Shown: piece by piece, positions 23,923 to 32,864 of the stretch | Position numbering within the stretch: the first letter of the stretch is position 1 | How the letters are laid out: each line of letters starts with the position of its first letter | NCBI GenBank assembly: GCA_017399005.1 | Contig: JAFQEO010000016.1 | Span: forward strand, 1 to 64,000 | Source of the DNA: Peptococcaceae bacterium | Lineage (GTDB): Bacteria > Bacillota > Peptococcia > Peptococcales > Peptococcaceae | Reading direction: 5' to 3' | DNA length: 64,000 bases | Made by a program: the position numbers and the translations under genes | The notes under the pieces: model-generated | Database searches by the model: none | Seen by the model: only the letters and a program-made list of their open reading frames with translations | Told to the model about the DNA's origin: nothing

Positions 23923-24537
23923 ATGAAGCATAAAAAACAGAATCGCGTAATGGCAGTTTTTCTGTGCATGATTTTTCTAATGGCCATTCTGGGCGGATGC
24001 GGCAATACAGACAGCCAGACGCAGGAGAATGACACTGCAGCGGAATCGCTGGAAGATGGTGTGTATGTTACCCTGTATATGTCCAGTGAACTGGAGGAAC
24101 ATACAGAAGAGAACACAGCAGAAAACGGGGAAGATTCCAGAGAACCCGGTGAGGTGGAAACGCTGGACGATTTAACAGCAACTATCGTGGCCATTGTGCC
24201 GGAGGAGTCACTCAATGCAGAAACCATCGTTTCAGAATATAATCAGCTGGTTATCACAAGCCTGTACGGCGAGGAAGTTGTGATTAATGAGGTGAAACAG
24301 GAAGGAAACCAGGTGTGGGTAGACTTTGACTCGAAAAGCGTAACTGCACTGCCGTTAGAGGAAGGTACAGAAGGGCAGCTGTTCTATTATCTGTCTCGCA
24401 GTATTACGGATAATCTGGGAGATGTAGACAACATTTATCTGACCATGGATGGCGGGCAGGATTTCCGTCTGGCGCATTTATGGTTCGAAGCCAGTCGTCC
24501 GTTCTATTCCGGTGCTATGCCGGTAGAAGGCGAATAA
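23923..24537 (+). CDS. lipoprotein with GerMN-like domain
   Basis: A 204-residue secreted lipoprotein. A basic start and hydrophobic core end in the lipobox MAILGGC, followed by an acidic low-complexity linker (~residues 25-85). The C-terminal ~110 residues (ETIVSEYNQLVITSLYGEEV..., VWVDFDSKSV, EGTEGQLFYYLSRSITDNLGDVDNIYLTMDG) follow the GerMN pattern of strand V-W-V-D-F, a helix and a final strand. GerMN domains occur in spore germination and envelope proteins. GAGGAGG precedes ATG 23923. It is probably a single-gene unit with its own terminator. Confidence 0.7.
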   Translation: MKHKKQNRVMAVFLCMIFLMAILGGCGNTDSQTQENDTAAESLEDGVYVTLYMSSELEEHTEENTAENGEDSREPGEVETLDDLTATIVAIVPEESLNAETIVSEYNQLVITSLYGEEVVINEVKQEGNQVWVDFDSKSVTALPLEEGTEGQLFYYLSRSITDNLGDVDNIYLTMDGGQDFRLAHLWFEASRPFYSGAMPVEGE

Positions 24538-24590
24538 ACAATTATCAGTCAGACATAAATCAGACATAATAAAAGAATATAACAATAACA

Positions 24591-24631
24591 AAAGAGATGT
24601 GCAGTCCGGTGGGACAGGCACATCTCTTTTT
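24591..24631. terminator. bidirectional terminator
   Basis: Perfect 12-base stem AAAGAGATGTGC / GCACATCTCTTT with T runs on both strands. It separates the lipoprotein gene from the convergent hydrolase gene. Confidence 0.85.
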
Positions 24632-24711
24632 GTATGTCTGCATAGTTGTTTATTTGCTTGCTGTCTGAATATATTTGCTGCAGGAAAGCAGATAATCAAA
24701 CCGGTTTTGCG

Positions 24712-26070
24712 TTATTCTGCGCTGCAGGTTTTGATAAAGTCCGCAATCGTGTCGCTGGCATCGGTACTGAATGTGCCTTTCTGCTGATATTCAGCCGGTG
24801 TGCTTTTGCCGGTACCGGTCATAAACAGATGATTCAGATTATCATACAGCTGCATTGAGGCATTCATATCCGGAGCCGATTCTACAGTTTCTTTCCATAA
24901 ATTAAAGTCGGTAGTGGTTACCTGATAATCTCTGGCACCCTGCAGGAACAGCAGAGGTTTATCGATATTCTGCACTTCTGTCAGAGGGTTGTAGTTCTGT
25001 AAATCCAGCCAGTAGCTGGCAGGAACATTGCCCAGTTCGGCAGCAGTCAGGTTGGAATCTGGAGTCAGAGATTTAATATTATTTCGCATTTGCAGGGTCT
25101 GCTCCAGCAGTTTGTTTTTGCTTGTATCATCTAGCGATTTATCAAGACTGAGAATATACTCTGTCTGTTCAAAAATCAGGTCTTCCATTGGCCGTGCAGA
25201 AGCTGCAAGGAAAATATATCCGGCAGCGTCCGGAGTCTGCTGTGCAATACGAGGCATCAGATAACCGCCAAGGCTGTGACCGGCAATAAAAATCTGTTCG
25301 CTGTTGATGGTGTTTCGTGTTTTCAGGAATTCCACGGCAGCTTTTATATCATCAATGGTTTCTTCCTGTACAGTCAGATTATCCATCTCAGCCATTTCGG
25401 CAGCGTATAGATAAGTACGTTTGTCGTAGCGCAATACAGCAATGCCCTGCTGGGATAACTGGCTGGCTAAATCCATAAACGGCAGGTTTGGACCAATCTG
25501 TTCATTTCGGTCGGAAGGACCGGAACCATGAACCAGAATCACAACAGGAAATGGACCATTGCCTTCCGGCAGGGTCAGGCTTCCGCTGATTGGATATTCT
25601 TCCGTGCCAAATGTGACCTCTGTGTCCCGTTCAAGCTGAAGGCTGTTGCTGGCTGCTGTGTTGTCGGTAATAAAAAAGCCGCAGATTTCCCCCTGATTGT
25701 TAAATGTCAGGCGTACGGTTACCGAACCGCGTTTAAAATAACAGGGTACATCGGCAATCTGGTAGCCATCTTTGCTAATGATAGAAATATCGGTTTTGTA
25801 ATAATCAAATGTACCGTACTGTACGGTAAAGTCGCTCCATACTTTCTGCACATCACTCTGAGAAATTTCTTTTTTCAGAACATCATCAAAGCAGTTGTAA
25901 AAACCGCTGTAGTCCAGTTTAACCAGCAGGTCAATACAGGAAAATGTCCGCTCGGTAAAATTAATCTGGGTGGATGCTGCAGGTGCAGAGGCATCTTTTC
26001 CGCAGCCGGTTACGGTAAATGTACAGCCCAGTGCCAGGGCGAGCAGTAAAACAGTGATATATTTTTTCAT
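24712..26070 (-). CDS. lipoprotein alpha/beta hydrolase with DUF3887-like N-domain
   Basis: About 452 residues. The signal MKKYITVLLLALALG ends in lipobox TVTGC. Residues ~30-130 form a DUF3887-like domain (LLVKLDYSGFYNCFDDVLKKEISQSDVQ), and the remainder is an alpha/beta hydrolase: ILVHGSGPSDRNE (oxyanion region), the nucleophile elbow GHSLGGYLMPR, the acid strand LLFLQGARDYQV and the histidine in YDNLNHLFMTG. Such proteins are esterases or peptidase-like enzymes at the cell surface. The substrate is unknown. GGAGTG favours ATG 26070 over an upstream ATG. It follows the M29 peptidase gene by 14 bases, so the two form an operon. Confidence 0.82.
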   Translation of the reverse strand: MKKYITVLLLALALGCTFTVTGCGKDASAPAASTQINFTERTFSCIDLLVKLDYSGFYNCFDDVLKKEISQSDVQKVWSDFTVQYGTFDYYKTDISIISKDGYQIADVPCYFKRGSVTVRLTFNNQGEICGFFITDNTAASNSLQLERDTEVTFGTEEYPISGSLTLPEGNGPFPVVILVHGSGPSDRNEQIGPNLPFMDLASQLSQQGIAVLRYDKRTYLYAAEMAEMDNLTVQEETIDDIKAAVEFLKTRNTINSEQIFIAGHSLGGYLMPRIAQQTPDAAGYIFLAASARPMEDLIFEQTEYILSLDKSLDDTSKNKLLEQTLQMRNNIKSLTPDSNLTAAELGNVPASYWLDLQNYNPLTEVQNIDKPLLFLQGARDYQVTTTDFNLWKETVESAPDMNASMQLYDNLNHLFMTGTGKSTPAEYQQKGTFSTDASDTIADFIKTCSAE

Positions 26071-26084
26071 AGGCAACACTCCTG

Positions 26085-27194
26085 TTATTTCAGGTTTTCG
26101 CTGTTCAGGCATTGCAGTTCGTCCAGAACAAACACGCCGTCTTTGCGAATCAGCACATCGTCAAAATAAATTTCGCCGCCACCGTAAGCAGGGGTCTGAA
26201 TATATACTAAATCCCAGTGGATTTTCGATTCGTTGCCGTTAAATGCATCTTCATAGCAGCGTCCCGGTGTTAAATGAATGCTGCCCATAATTTTTTCATC
26301 AAACAGAGTGTCTTTCATCGGATTCAGAATATATGGATTCACACCGATTGCGAATTCCCCCAGATAACGGGCTCCTTCGTCCATATCCAGAACCGCATTG
26401 ATTTTTTCCGTGTTGTTTGCAGTTGCTTCGATGATTTTCCCGTCTTTGAATGTAAAGCAGATATTATCATACGTGAAGCCCTGAAATACCGATGGGGTAT
26501 TATACGTGATGGTGCCGTTTACCGAGTCACGTACCGGTGCGGTATATACTTCCCCGTCCGGGATATTGCATTTGCCGTCGCATTTGATGGCAGGAATATC
26601 TTTGATTGAGAAGGTCAGGTCGGTTCCTTCCCCGGTAATACGAACCTTGTCGGTACGATTCATCAGTTCAACCAGCACATCCATAGCGTTAGACATTTTT
26701 GCATAGTCCAGATTGCACACATTGAAGTAAAAGTCTTCAAATTCTTCCAGACTGGTGTTTGCCAGCTGTGCCATGGAATTGTTCGGATAGCGCAGAACTA
26801 CCCATTTGGTGTTGTTTACCCGTTCATTTAATACATCATTGTTCATGGCGGTATTCAGCTGCATCTGTTCTTTTGGCACATCGGAAAGTTCGGCAATATT
26901 GTCCGATGCGCGAATGCCGATATAGGCATCCATCTGTTTCATTTGTGCCATTTCCAGGTCAGCTTTCAGCTGCAGCTGTTCTTCGCTGCACTGCAGCATC
27001 AGTTCCCGGTTGATTGTGTAATCTTCCAGCTGTACATACGGATACGCACCAGCTGCATAGGCTTCTTTCACCAGCTGTTTTGCCAGCGGATAAGCAGTGG
27101 TACCGAATACATGAATCATTACTTTTTCTTTTGGCTGCAGAGAGCAGGAGTAGTTGATTAAATTATAAGCCAGTTCTTTCATTCTTGGATCCAT
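26085..27194 (-). CDS. M29 family metallo-aminopeptidase
   Basis: A 369-residue enzyme of the AmpS/PepS (M29) family, which removes N-terminal residues using two metal ions. Recognisable parts are QPKEKVMIHVFGTTAYPLAK, LRYPNNSMAQLA, the metal-site motif NIPDGEVYTAPV, YLGEFAIGVNP, MGSIHLTPGRCYEDAFNGN and IHWDLV with the ligand His and Asp. Length is close to the family norm (~370-410). It is cytoplasmic, with no signal peptide. It is the first gene of a two-gene reverse-strand operon with the lipoprotein hydrolase. Confidence 0.9.
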   Translation of the reverse strand: MDPRMKELAYNLINYSCSLQPKEKVMIHVFGTTAYPLAKQLVKEAYAAGAYPYVQLEDYTINRELMLQCSEEQLQLKADLEMAQMKQMDAYIGIRASDNIAELSDVPKEQMQLNTAMNNDVLNERVNNTKWVVLRYPNNSMAQLANTSLEEFEDFYFNVCNLDYAKMSNAMDVLVELMNRTDKVRITGEGTDLTFSIKDIPAIKCDGKCNIPDGEVYTAPVRDSVNGTITYNTPSVFQGFTYDNICFTFKDGKIIEATANNTEKINAVLDMDEGARYLGEFAIGVNPYILNPMKDTLFDEKIMGSIHLTPGRCYEDAFNGNESKIHWDLVYIQTPAYGGGEIYFDDVLIRKDGVFVLDELQCLNSENLK

Positions 27195-27417
27195 TGAAAT
27201 ACGCGTCCTTTCAGGATACCGCAGACAGCGGTATCAGAGATTTTAGTGTCTGTAATTCTGTCATTATTGTCTCCATTTTAACACATAGTAAACCATCTGG
27301 GCAAGGTTTGTGGTATAAACATGCAGAGATACGAATATCCGGCCATGAATTCTGTTGTAAATACAGAGGGAAAATGTTAAAATAAAAAAATGTAAATGAG
27401 AATAAGGAGAGATAACT

Positions 27418-28206
27418 ATGACATTGATTCGCACAATTGTGGTATATATTTATATCATTGCAGCGGTTATTCGCGGTTCTTTCTGCTATAAAAAATTCCA
27501 GAAACAGAAAGATGTTCTGGGGGAGGAACTGGTACAGCAGAAAATACATGACCATGCCAGCGGTGTGGCAAAACGTATCATGAAACTGAGCGGAGCCAGA
27601 ATGAAAGTAAACGGTGTGGAAAATCTGCCGAAGGAAGGCGCAGTGTTGTATGTATCCAACCACCAGAGCTTTATGGATGTTCCGGCAATTATGGCGGTAC
27701 TGGATCGTCCGACTGGTTTTATTGCAAAAGATGATTTAGGAAAAATTCCGTTCTTTAAAGAGTGGGTTGTGCAGCTGAAAGCAGTGTTAATTGCCCGCGG
27801 CGATGCCCGTAAAGCACTGACAGCCATTATTCAGGCTGCCAAATTACTGCAGCAGGGGCACTGTATGGTTCTGTATCCGGAAGGTACACGCAGCAGAGAC
27901 GGCAAACTGCTGGAATTTAAAGCAGGAAGCCTGAAGGCAGCACAGAAAGGGAATGCAGCCATTGTACCGGTTGCCATTGATGGTGCTATGGATGTTATGA
28001 AGCGTGACAGCTACTGGATTCACAAGGCAGATGTTACAGTTACGATTATGCCTGCCATTCCGGCAGAGGAAGTAAAAGCTGCGGATACAAAAGAACTGGC
28101 AGATCGTTTGAAAAAACAGATTGCAGATGTTCTGGGGCAGGAATTTGTTCCACAGGCTGTGCTGGACCAGATGGCAGAGCAGAATGCGGAACAGGGAGCG
28201 GAATAA
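27418..28206 (+). CDS. plsC: 1-acyl-sn-glycerol-3-phosphate acyltransferase
   Basis: A 262-residue PlsC-type acyltransferase that adds the second acyl chain in phosphatidic acid synthesis. One N-terminal membrane segment (IRTIVVYIYIIAAVIRG) is followed by motif I SNHQSFMDVPAI (H-x4-D), then FIAKDDLGKIPFF, motif III LYPEGTRSRDGKLLEFKAG and motif IV IVPVAIDG. The C-terminal tail is slightly extended and Gln/Glu rich. The ribosome site is AAGGAGAG. It leads an operon, with recQ starting two bases after its stop. Confidence 0.92.
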   Translation: MTLIRTIVVYIYIIAAVIRGSFCYKKFQKQKDVLGEELVQQKIHDHASGVAKRIMKLSGARMKVNGVENLPKEGAVLYVSNHQSFMDVPAIMAVLDRPTGFIAKDDLGKIPFFKEWVVQLKAVLIARGDARKALTAIIQAAKLLQQGHCMVLYPEGTRSRDGKLLEFKAGSLKAAQKGNAAIVPVAIDGAMDVMKRDSYWIHKADVTVTIMPAIPAEEVKAADTKELADRLKKQIADVLGQEFVPQAVLDQMAEQNAEQGAE

Positions 28207-28207
28207 T

Positions 28208-29671
28208 ATGTACAGGCTGGAGGAAGCCGAGGAACTGTTAAAAAAATACTACGGCTATCGCGCGTTTAAGCCTATTCAGAAAAAGGCTATCGAGTCAGTT
28301 TTAAACGGGCAGGATACCTTTGTGGTGATGCCTACTGGCGGAGGAAAATCGCTTTGCTATCAGATTCCGGCACTGATGCTGGATGGATTGACACTGGTGA
28401 TTTCTCCGCTGATTTCTCTGATGAAAGATCAGGTGGATCAGTTGCTGCGGCTTGGAATCCGGGCTGCATGCATGAACAGTATGCTGGATGAGGAACAGTA
28501 TCAGCAACTGAAAGTGCAGATTCAGGAGAAACAGATTCAGATTCTGTATGTTGCTCCGGAACGGCTGCGTTCCGGAGATTTTTTGTCGCTGCTTCGCCGT
28601 CAGAAAATTGCACTTGTTGCTGTGGATGAAGCGCATTGCGTATCGCAGTGGGGGCATGATTTCCGGCCAAGTTATCATGCCATCAGCCAGTTTATCCGGA
28701 CGCTTCCGGTAAGGCCTGTAGTGGCAGCCTTTACGGCTACCGCTACCGCAGAAACCCGCGAGGACATTATCCGGCGTCTGGAACTGCAGAAACCGAATAT
28801 CTACCGGGCAAGTTTTAATCGTTCCAATCTGATTCTGGCTGTGGAGCAGGATGGAAACCGCAGGGAGAAACTTCTGGAGTTTGTGCAGAATCATCGCGGT
28901 CAGTCCGGGATTATCTACTGCAATACCCGCAAGGAAGTGGATAAAATCTGGGATATGCTGCGCAGGGCAGGTATTCCCGTTCTGCGTTATCATGGCGGCA
29001 TGGAAGACTGGGAACGCAACGAAAATCAGGAAAAGTTTATCTATGAACAGGTGGATTTAATTGTGGCTACCAATGCATTTGGCATGGGCATCAACAAGCC
29101 GGATGTGCGCTATGTGGTGCATTATAATCTGCCAAAAAATATGGAGTCCTATTATCAGGAGATTGGACGTGCCGGCAGAGACGGATTGCCGAGCCTGTGT
29201 GTGCTGTTTTTCTCCTATTCCGATGTGCATGTAAACCGGTATTTGCTGGAACAGAGCAGCAAATCGGAAGAACGATTGCAGGTGGAACTGCAGAAACTGG
29301 ATGCTATGGTGCGTTATGCCGATACGAAATCCTGTCTGCGCCAGCATATTCTGCAGTATTTTGGTGAATCTGCAAAAGATAGCTGTCAGGGATGCAGCAA
29401 CTGTTGTGAAGTGCGTCTGGGCAAACCGGAAATGCAGCAGATGGAAGAGGAACTGCTGAACGAACTGCGCGGACTGCGTCTGATGCTGGCCATTGAGGAA
29501 GGGGTACCGTCTTATCGTATTCTCAGCGATGAAACCCTGCTGGAACTGGCGAAAAAACAGCCGGTCAGCAGAATTGCTCTGGAACAGATTACCGGTATGG
29601 GTGAAAGCCGCATAGAACGATACGGAGAAACACTGCTGAAAACCATTACCCGGTATCAGCAGGAGAATTAG
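28208..29671 (+). CDS. recQ: ATP-dependent DNA helicase RecQ
   Basis: A 487-residue RecQ-core helicase. Motifs in order are FKPIQKKAIESVLNGQD (motif 0), MPTGGGKSLCYQIPA (Walker A), the DEAH box in VAVDEAHCVSQWGHDFRPSY, AFTATATAETREDI, ATNAFGMGINKPDVRYVVHYN and YYQEIGRAGRDG. A zinc-binding cysteine set CLRQHILQYFGESAKDSCQGCSNCC follows. The winged-helix and HRDC regions are short or absent compared with the ~600-residue E. coli enzyme, as in other short RecQ forms. It restarts forks and unwinds branched DNA. The start is ATG 28208 with GGGAGCGG upstream, right after plsC. Confidence 0.93.
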   Translation: MYRLEEAEELLKKYYGYRAFKPIQKKAIESVLNGQDTFVVMPTGGGKSLCYQIPALMLDGLTLVISPLISLMKDQVDQLLRLGIRAACMNSMLDEEQYQQLKVQIQEKQIQILYVAPERLRSGDFLSLLRRQKIALVAVDEAHCVSQWGHDFRPSYHAISQFIRTLPVRPVVAAFTATATAETREDIIRRLELQKPNIYRASFNRSNLILAVEQDGNRREKLLEFVQNHRGQSGIIYCNTRKEVDKIWDMLRRAGIPVLRYHGGMEDWERNENQEKFIYEQVDLIVATNAFGMGINKPDVRYVVHYNLPKNMESYYQEIGRAGRDGLPSLCVLFFSYSDVHVNRYLLEQSSKSEERLQVELQKLDAMVRYADTKSCLRQHILQYFGESAKDSCQGCSNCCEVRLGKPEMQQMEEELLNELRGLRLMLAIEEGVPSYRILSDETLLELAKKQPVSRIALEQITGMGESRIERYGETLLKTITRYQQEN

Positions 29672-29698
29672 CAGAAAAATCCGAAGAGGAGGAATGTC

Positions 29699-30934
29699 AT
29701 GAAACTGGATTTTAGCAGAGAAACACGAAACCGGATGCTGGCCAATATGCTGGTGGTGCTGGTGGGCCTTTCCTTTTATTTTGCAATGACGCATATTAAT
29801 GTTATCAGCAGTTTTCTCGACACCATGATGGAAATTCTGCGTCCGTTTATATACGGGTTTGTGCTGGCATTTCTGCTGAACAGCCCGGTAAAATATTTTG
29901 ACCGTGTACTGGCAAAACGGTTGAAAAACCGTAAAATAAGCCGTGCTCTGGCAGTTATTACGGGCATGGTGCTGTTCTTTCTGATCATCGGGCTTCTGAT
30001 TGCCGTGTTAGTGCCGCAGCTGATGGACAGCGTGGTAATGCTGGTAAAAAATATTCAGGATTTTGCCTCCAATCTGGAAGGTTATGTGGCAGAACTGACG
30101 AGTGTTCTTCAGCAGGAATATCATCTGGATCCTGCCTTATATGAAAACCTGACAAGCACATGGGAAAGCATTCTGGCTATGGGGAGTTCGCTTCTGCTGA
30201 GCGGTTTTCAGCGTCTGCTGGGTCTGACCGGTCAGCTGACCACCTGGGTGCTGGATTTCTTTATTGCGCTGATTGTATCGGTTTATCTGCTGATGAGCAA
30301 AGAACATTTTTTTGCACAGTGGAGAAAAACACTGTATGCCTTTTTCAAAAAAGAAACCGTGGAAAACCTGCTTTATGTTGGCCGTTTAACCAGTTCTACC
30401 TTTAACGGTTTTATCAACGGAAAACTGATTGATTCGCTGATTATCGGGATTCTGACATTTATCTGCCTGAGTATTATGAATATGCCATATGTACTGCTGG
30501 TTAGTGTAATCATCGGGGTAACCAATATTATTCCGTTTTTTGGTCCGTTTATCGGTGCCATTCCAAGTACCTTTATTATTTTAATCGTAGACCCGCTTCA
30601 GGCAGTGTGGTTTGTAATTTTCATTCTGGTTTTACAGCAGATTGACGGTAACATTATAGGGCCGAAAATTCTGGGCAGCAGTACCGGCTTACCGGCAATC
30701 TGGGTGATGTTTGCCATTTTAGTTGGTGGCGGTCTGGCAGGATTTGCAGGTATGATTGCCGGTGTACCGACCATGGCGGTTATTTACACGTTATTCAAAG
30801 CTTATGTGAAACAGAAACTGGAACAGAAAGAACTGCCATCGGGTACTGAAGAGTATCTGGCATCGGATAGGAGTCCGTATCAGATAAGGGAGGAAAAACA
30901 GCATGCGACAGAACCAGCTGGATCAGATTCGTAA
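29699..30934 (+). CDS. AI-2E family transporter
   Basis: A 411-residue membrane protein with about eight helices in the AI-2E (TqsA/YdiK/YtvI-like) layout: two N-terminal helices with FIYGFVLAFLLNSPVKYFDR, a long extracytoplasmic helical region (LEGYVAELTSVLQQEY), then FNGFINGKLIDSLIIGILTFI, VTNIIPFFGPFIGAIPSTFIILI and a last pair containing GGGLAGFAGMIAGVPTMAVIY. The family includes autoinducer-2 exporters and sodium/proton antiporters, and the substrate here is unknown. GAGGAGG precedes the ATG. Its end overlaps pheA by 32 bases. Confidence 0.85.
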   Translation: MKLDFSRETRNRMLANMLVVLVGLSFYFAMTHINVISSFLDTMMEILRPFIYGFVLAFLLNSPVKYFDRVLAKRLKNRKISRALAVITGMVLFFLIIGLLIAVLVPQLMDSVVMLVKNIQDFASNLEGYVAELTSVLQQEYHLDPALYENLTSTWESILAMGSSLLLSGFQRLLGLTGQLTTWVLDFFIALIVSVYLLMSKEHFFAQWRKTLYAFFKKETVENLLYVGRLTSSTFNGFINGKLIDSLIIGILTFICLSIMNMPYVLLVSVIIGVTNIIPFFGPFIGAIPSTFIILIVDPLQAVWFVIFILVLQQIDGNIIGPKILGSSTGLPAIWVMFAILVGGGLAGFAGMIAGVPTMAVIYTLFKAYVKQKLEQKELPSGTEEYLASDRSPYQIREEKQHATEPAGSDS

Positions 30935-31946
30935 CCTGCAGCTGCAGATTGAAGCAATGGAGCAGGAAATAGAACATTTATATGCAGAACGAAAAAATCT
31001 GGTGCGCGAGAGTGAATCCCGTATGCAGGATTTGCTGCGGACTATGGATGAACCGGTAAGCGGTGCAGGACATATCAGTGAACTGGATAGAATTTTAAAC
31101 GCTCGTGCAGAACTTCCGGAAAAAGCCCGTGTAGCCTGTCAGGGTGTGGAAGGCTCCTTTTCGCATCAGGCTGCAGACCAGTTCTTTAAAGAGCCGGATA
31201 TTCAGTTTTTTGAACAGTTTGAAGATGTATTTCAGGCAGTGGAAAACGGAGATGTGGAGTTTGGGATTCTGCCAATCGAAAATTCCACAGCCGGTTCGGT
31301 TATCCAGGTTTACGACCTGATGCGAAAACACAATTTCTATATCATTAAAGATACAAAAGTGCTGGTGCGACATAATCTGCTGACCGCTATGGAATGCCAT
31401 CTGGAGGATATCACCGATGTTTATTCCCATCCGCAGGCATTAAGCCAGTGTCAGGAATTTCTGGAACAGTATCCTGCTATTCAGGTGCATGAATATTCCA
31501 ATACGGCAGCTGCAGCCAAATTTGTGGCTCAAGAGCGCAATACCCGCATGGCAGCCATTGCATCGGAAAAATGTGCCCAGCTGTACAATCTGCATCTGCT
31601 GCAGAAAGACATTCAGGATGTATCCGGCAATGCTACAAGATTTATCTGTATCAGCAAAACCCCGGGCTTTTCGGCATCCGCCAATCGCATCAGCCTGTGT
31701 CTGACCGTACCGCATAAACCGGGTTCGCTGTATCATCTGCTGCATAAATTTGCGCTGAATAACCTGAACCTTTGTAAACTGGAAAGCCGTCCGTATCCAA
31801 AGAAAAAATTCGAGTATCTGTTTTATCTGGATGTGGAAGGACGCTGTGACGATTTTCAGGTACGCTGGCTTTTGAATGACCTGAACAATCAGCTGGGTTA
31901 TTTTAAATTCCTTGGCAGTTACGATGAAAAACAGGCAGAAGTATAA
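30903..31946 (+). CDS. pheA: prephenate dehydratase with degenerate N-terminal chorismate-mutase-like helix
   Basis: A 347-residue enzyme for phenylpyruvate formation in phenylalanine synthesis. Residues 1-45 (LDQIRNLQLQIEAMEQEIEHLYAERKNLVRE) resemble the first helix of an AroQ chorismate mutase, but the domain is too short to be active. The dehydratase domain runs from VACQGVEGSFSHQAA, through ILPIENSTAGSV, to GNATRFICIS (catalytic Thr-Arg-Phe). The ACT domain has KPGSLYHLLHKFALNNLNLCKLESRP, the ESRP motif that binds phenylalanine for feedback inhibition. It is the last gene of the plsC operon, and translation is probably coupled to the AI-2E gene. Confidence 0.93.
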   Translation: MRQNQLDQIRNLQLQIEAMEQEIEHLYAERKNLVRESESRMQDLLRTMDEPVSGAGHISELDRILNARAELPEKARVACQGVEGSFSHQAADQFFKEPDIQFFEQFEDVFQAVENGDVEFGILPIENSTAGSVIQVYDLMRKHNFYIIKDTKVLVRHNLLTAMECHLEDITDVYSHPQALSQCQEFLEQYPAIQVHEYSNTAAAAKFVAQERNTRMAAIASEKCAQLYNLHLLQKDIQDVSGNATRFICISKTPGFSASANRISLCLTVPHKPGSLYHLLHKFALNNLNLCKLESRPYPKKKFEYLFYLDVEGRCDDFQVRWLLNDLNNQLGYFKFLGSYDEKQAEV

Positions 31947-32036
31947 GAAGTATAAGAAGTATAAACAGAAACAGATGAATGGAACCGGAATCACAGGGAG
32001 AGAGCCTGTCATAAACAGGTAGATGCCGCCATATAG

Positions 32037-32083
32037 ATATAACGTCATGATACAATCTTTAACGCAGAAGGAGGACGTTATAT
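32037..32083 (+). promoter_or_regulatory. 10-bp inverted repeat around RBS of the SpoIVFA-like gene
   Basis: ATATAACGTC (32037-32046) pairs with GACGTTATAT (32074-32083). The loop contains the AAGGAG site, and the 3' arm includes the first two bases of the ATG. In RNA this could hide the start of translation. As DNA it could be an operator. Confidence 0.5.
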
Positions 32084-32741
32084 GGCAGATTATCACCGTT
32101 CCGGACGGAAAACACCAGGCAGAGCTTTCTGGCGCTTTTGCGGCCAGATGGCAGGTTCGCTCGGTGTTTTTTTTCTGGTGCTGACCATTTTTCAGAGCAC
32201 ATCACCGGGGAGTATTTCGTGGCAGAGCTGGCTTCGGCAGAGTTTTACTGCAGATGCCGACCTGGCTCCGGTCATGCAGTTTTTTTACCAGTGGGACATC
32301 CCGTATGAAGAAGCTGCCGTGCGTGTCAACGCATCACCGCATTCCGTACAGGAAACCATGGCAGTGCCCGTAAATGGCAAAGTGCTGACAGGCTGCTTTG
32401 ACGATGAAACACAACTGGCCAGCCGTTTTGAAGAAGGAATCTGGATTGATGCCGAGCCTGACGAAACAATCTGTGCTGCCTATAGCGGCACGGTGACAGG
32501 TATCTGGGAAGAGGCAGGAACCAGCATCGTGGAAGTGTCGCATGCCAACGGCCTGATTACCATTTATGGAAACTGCGGAGAATATTATGTGCAGCTGGAT
32601 GAACCCGTAGAAAAAGGCCAGGCACTGGGACACACCAGAAAAAAAGAAAACAGGGGGAATTTTTATTTTGCAGCCCGTTATCTGGGTGAGCCGGTAAATC
32701 CTATGGAACTGATTAACCAGAAAACAGCCGCTTCGTCATGA
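32082..32741 (+). CDS. SpoIVFA-like degenerate M23/LytM domain protein
   Basis: A 219-residue protein with one membrane anchor (GSLGVFFLVLTIFQS), an ~80-residue linker and a LytM-like domain. The domain keeps the fold pattern (FEEGIWIDAEPDETICAAYSGTV, VEVSHANGLITIYGNCGEYYV, VEKGQALGHT, NFYFAARYLGEPVNP), but the zinc ligands of active M23 peptidases are not conserved (HxxxD region reads RFEEGIWID, HxH region reads NFYF). This matches SpoIVFA-type proteins, which regulate the SpoIVFB protease or form septal complexes during sporulation. AAGGAGG precedes ATG 32082. Confidence 0.7.
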   Translation: MADYHRSGRKTPGRAFWRFCGQMAGSLGVFFLVLTIFQSTSPGSISWQSWLRQSFTADADLAPVMQFFYQWDIPYEEAAVRVNASPHSVQETMAVPVNGKVLTGCFDDETQLASRFEEGIWIDAEPDETICAAYSGTVTGIWEEAGTSIVEVSHANGLITIYGNCGEYYVQLDEPVEKGQALGHTRKKENRGNFYFAARYLGEPVNPMELINQKTAASS

Positions 32742-32757
32742 AACGGCTGTTTTTTTG
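32722..32757 (+). terminator. terminator after SpoIVFA-like gene
   Basis: Stem AACAGCCG / CGGCTGTT followed by a T tract. It overlaps the last codons of the gene. Confidence 0.85.
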
Positions 32758-32864
32758 TGTCTGTGTGCAAAATAGTTTTTCGTCCGCTACTTAGCTTCAA
32801 TAACATAGATAGCCCGTTTCACTTTTTATATGAAAGCAGGTGTTGTAAATTTTTAGAGGAATAT

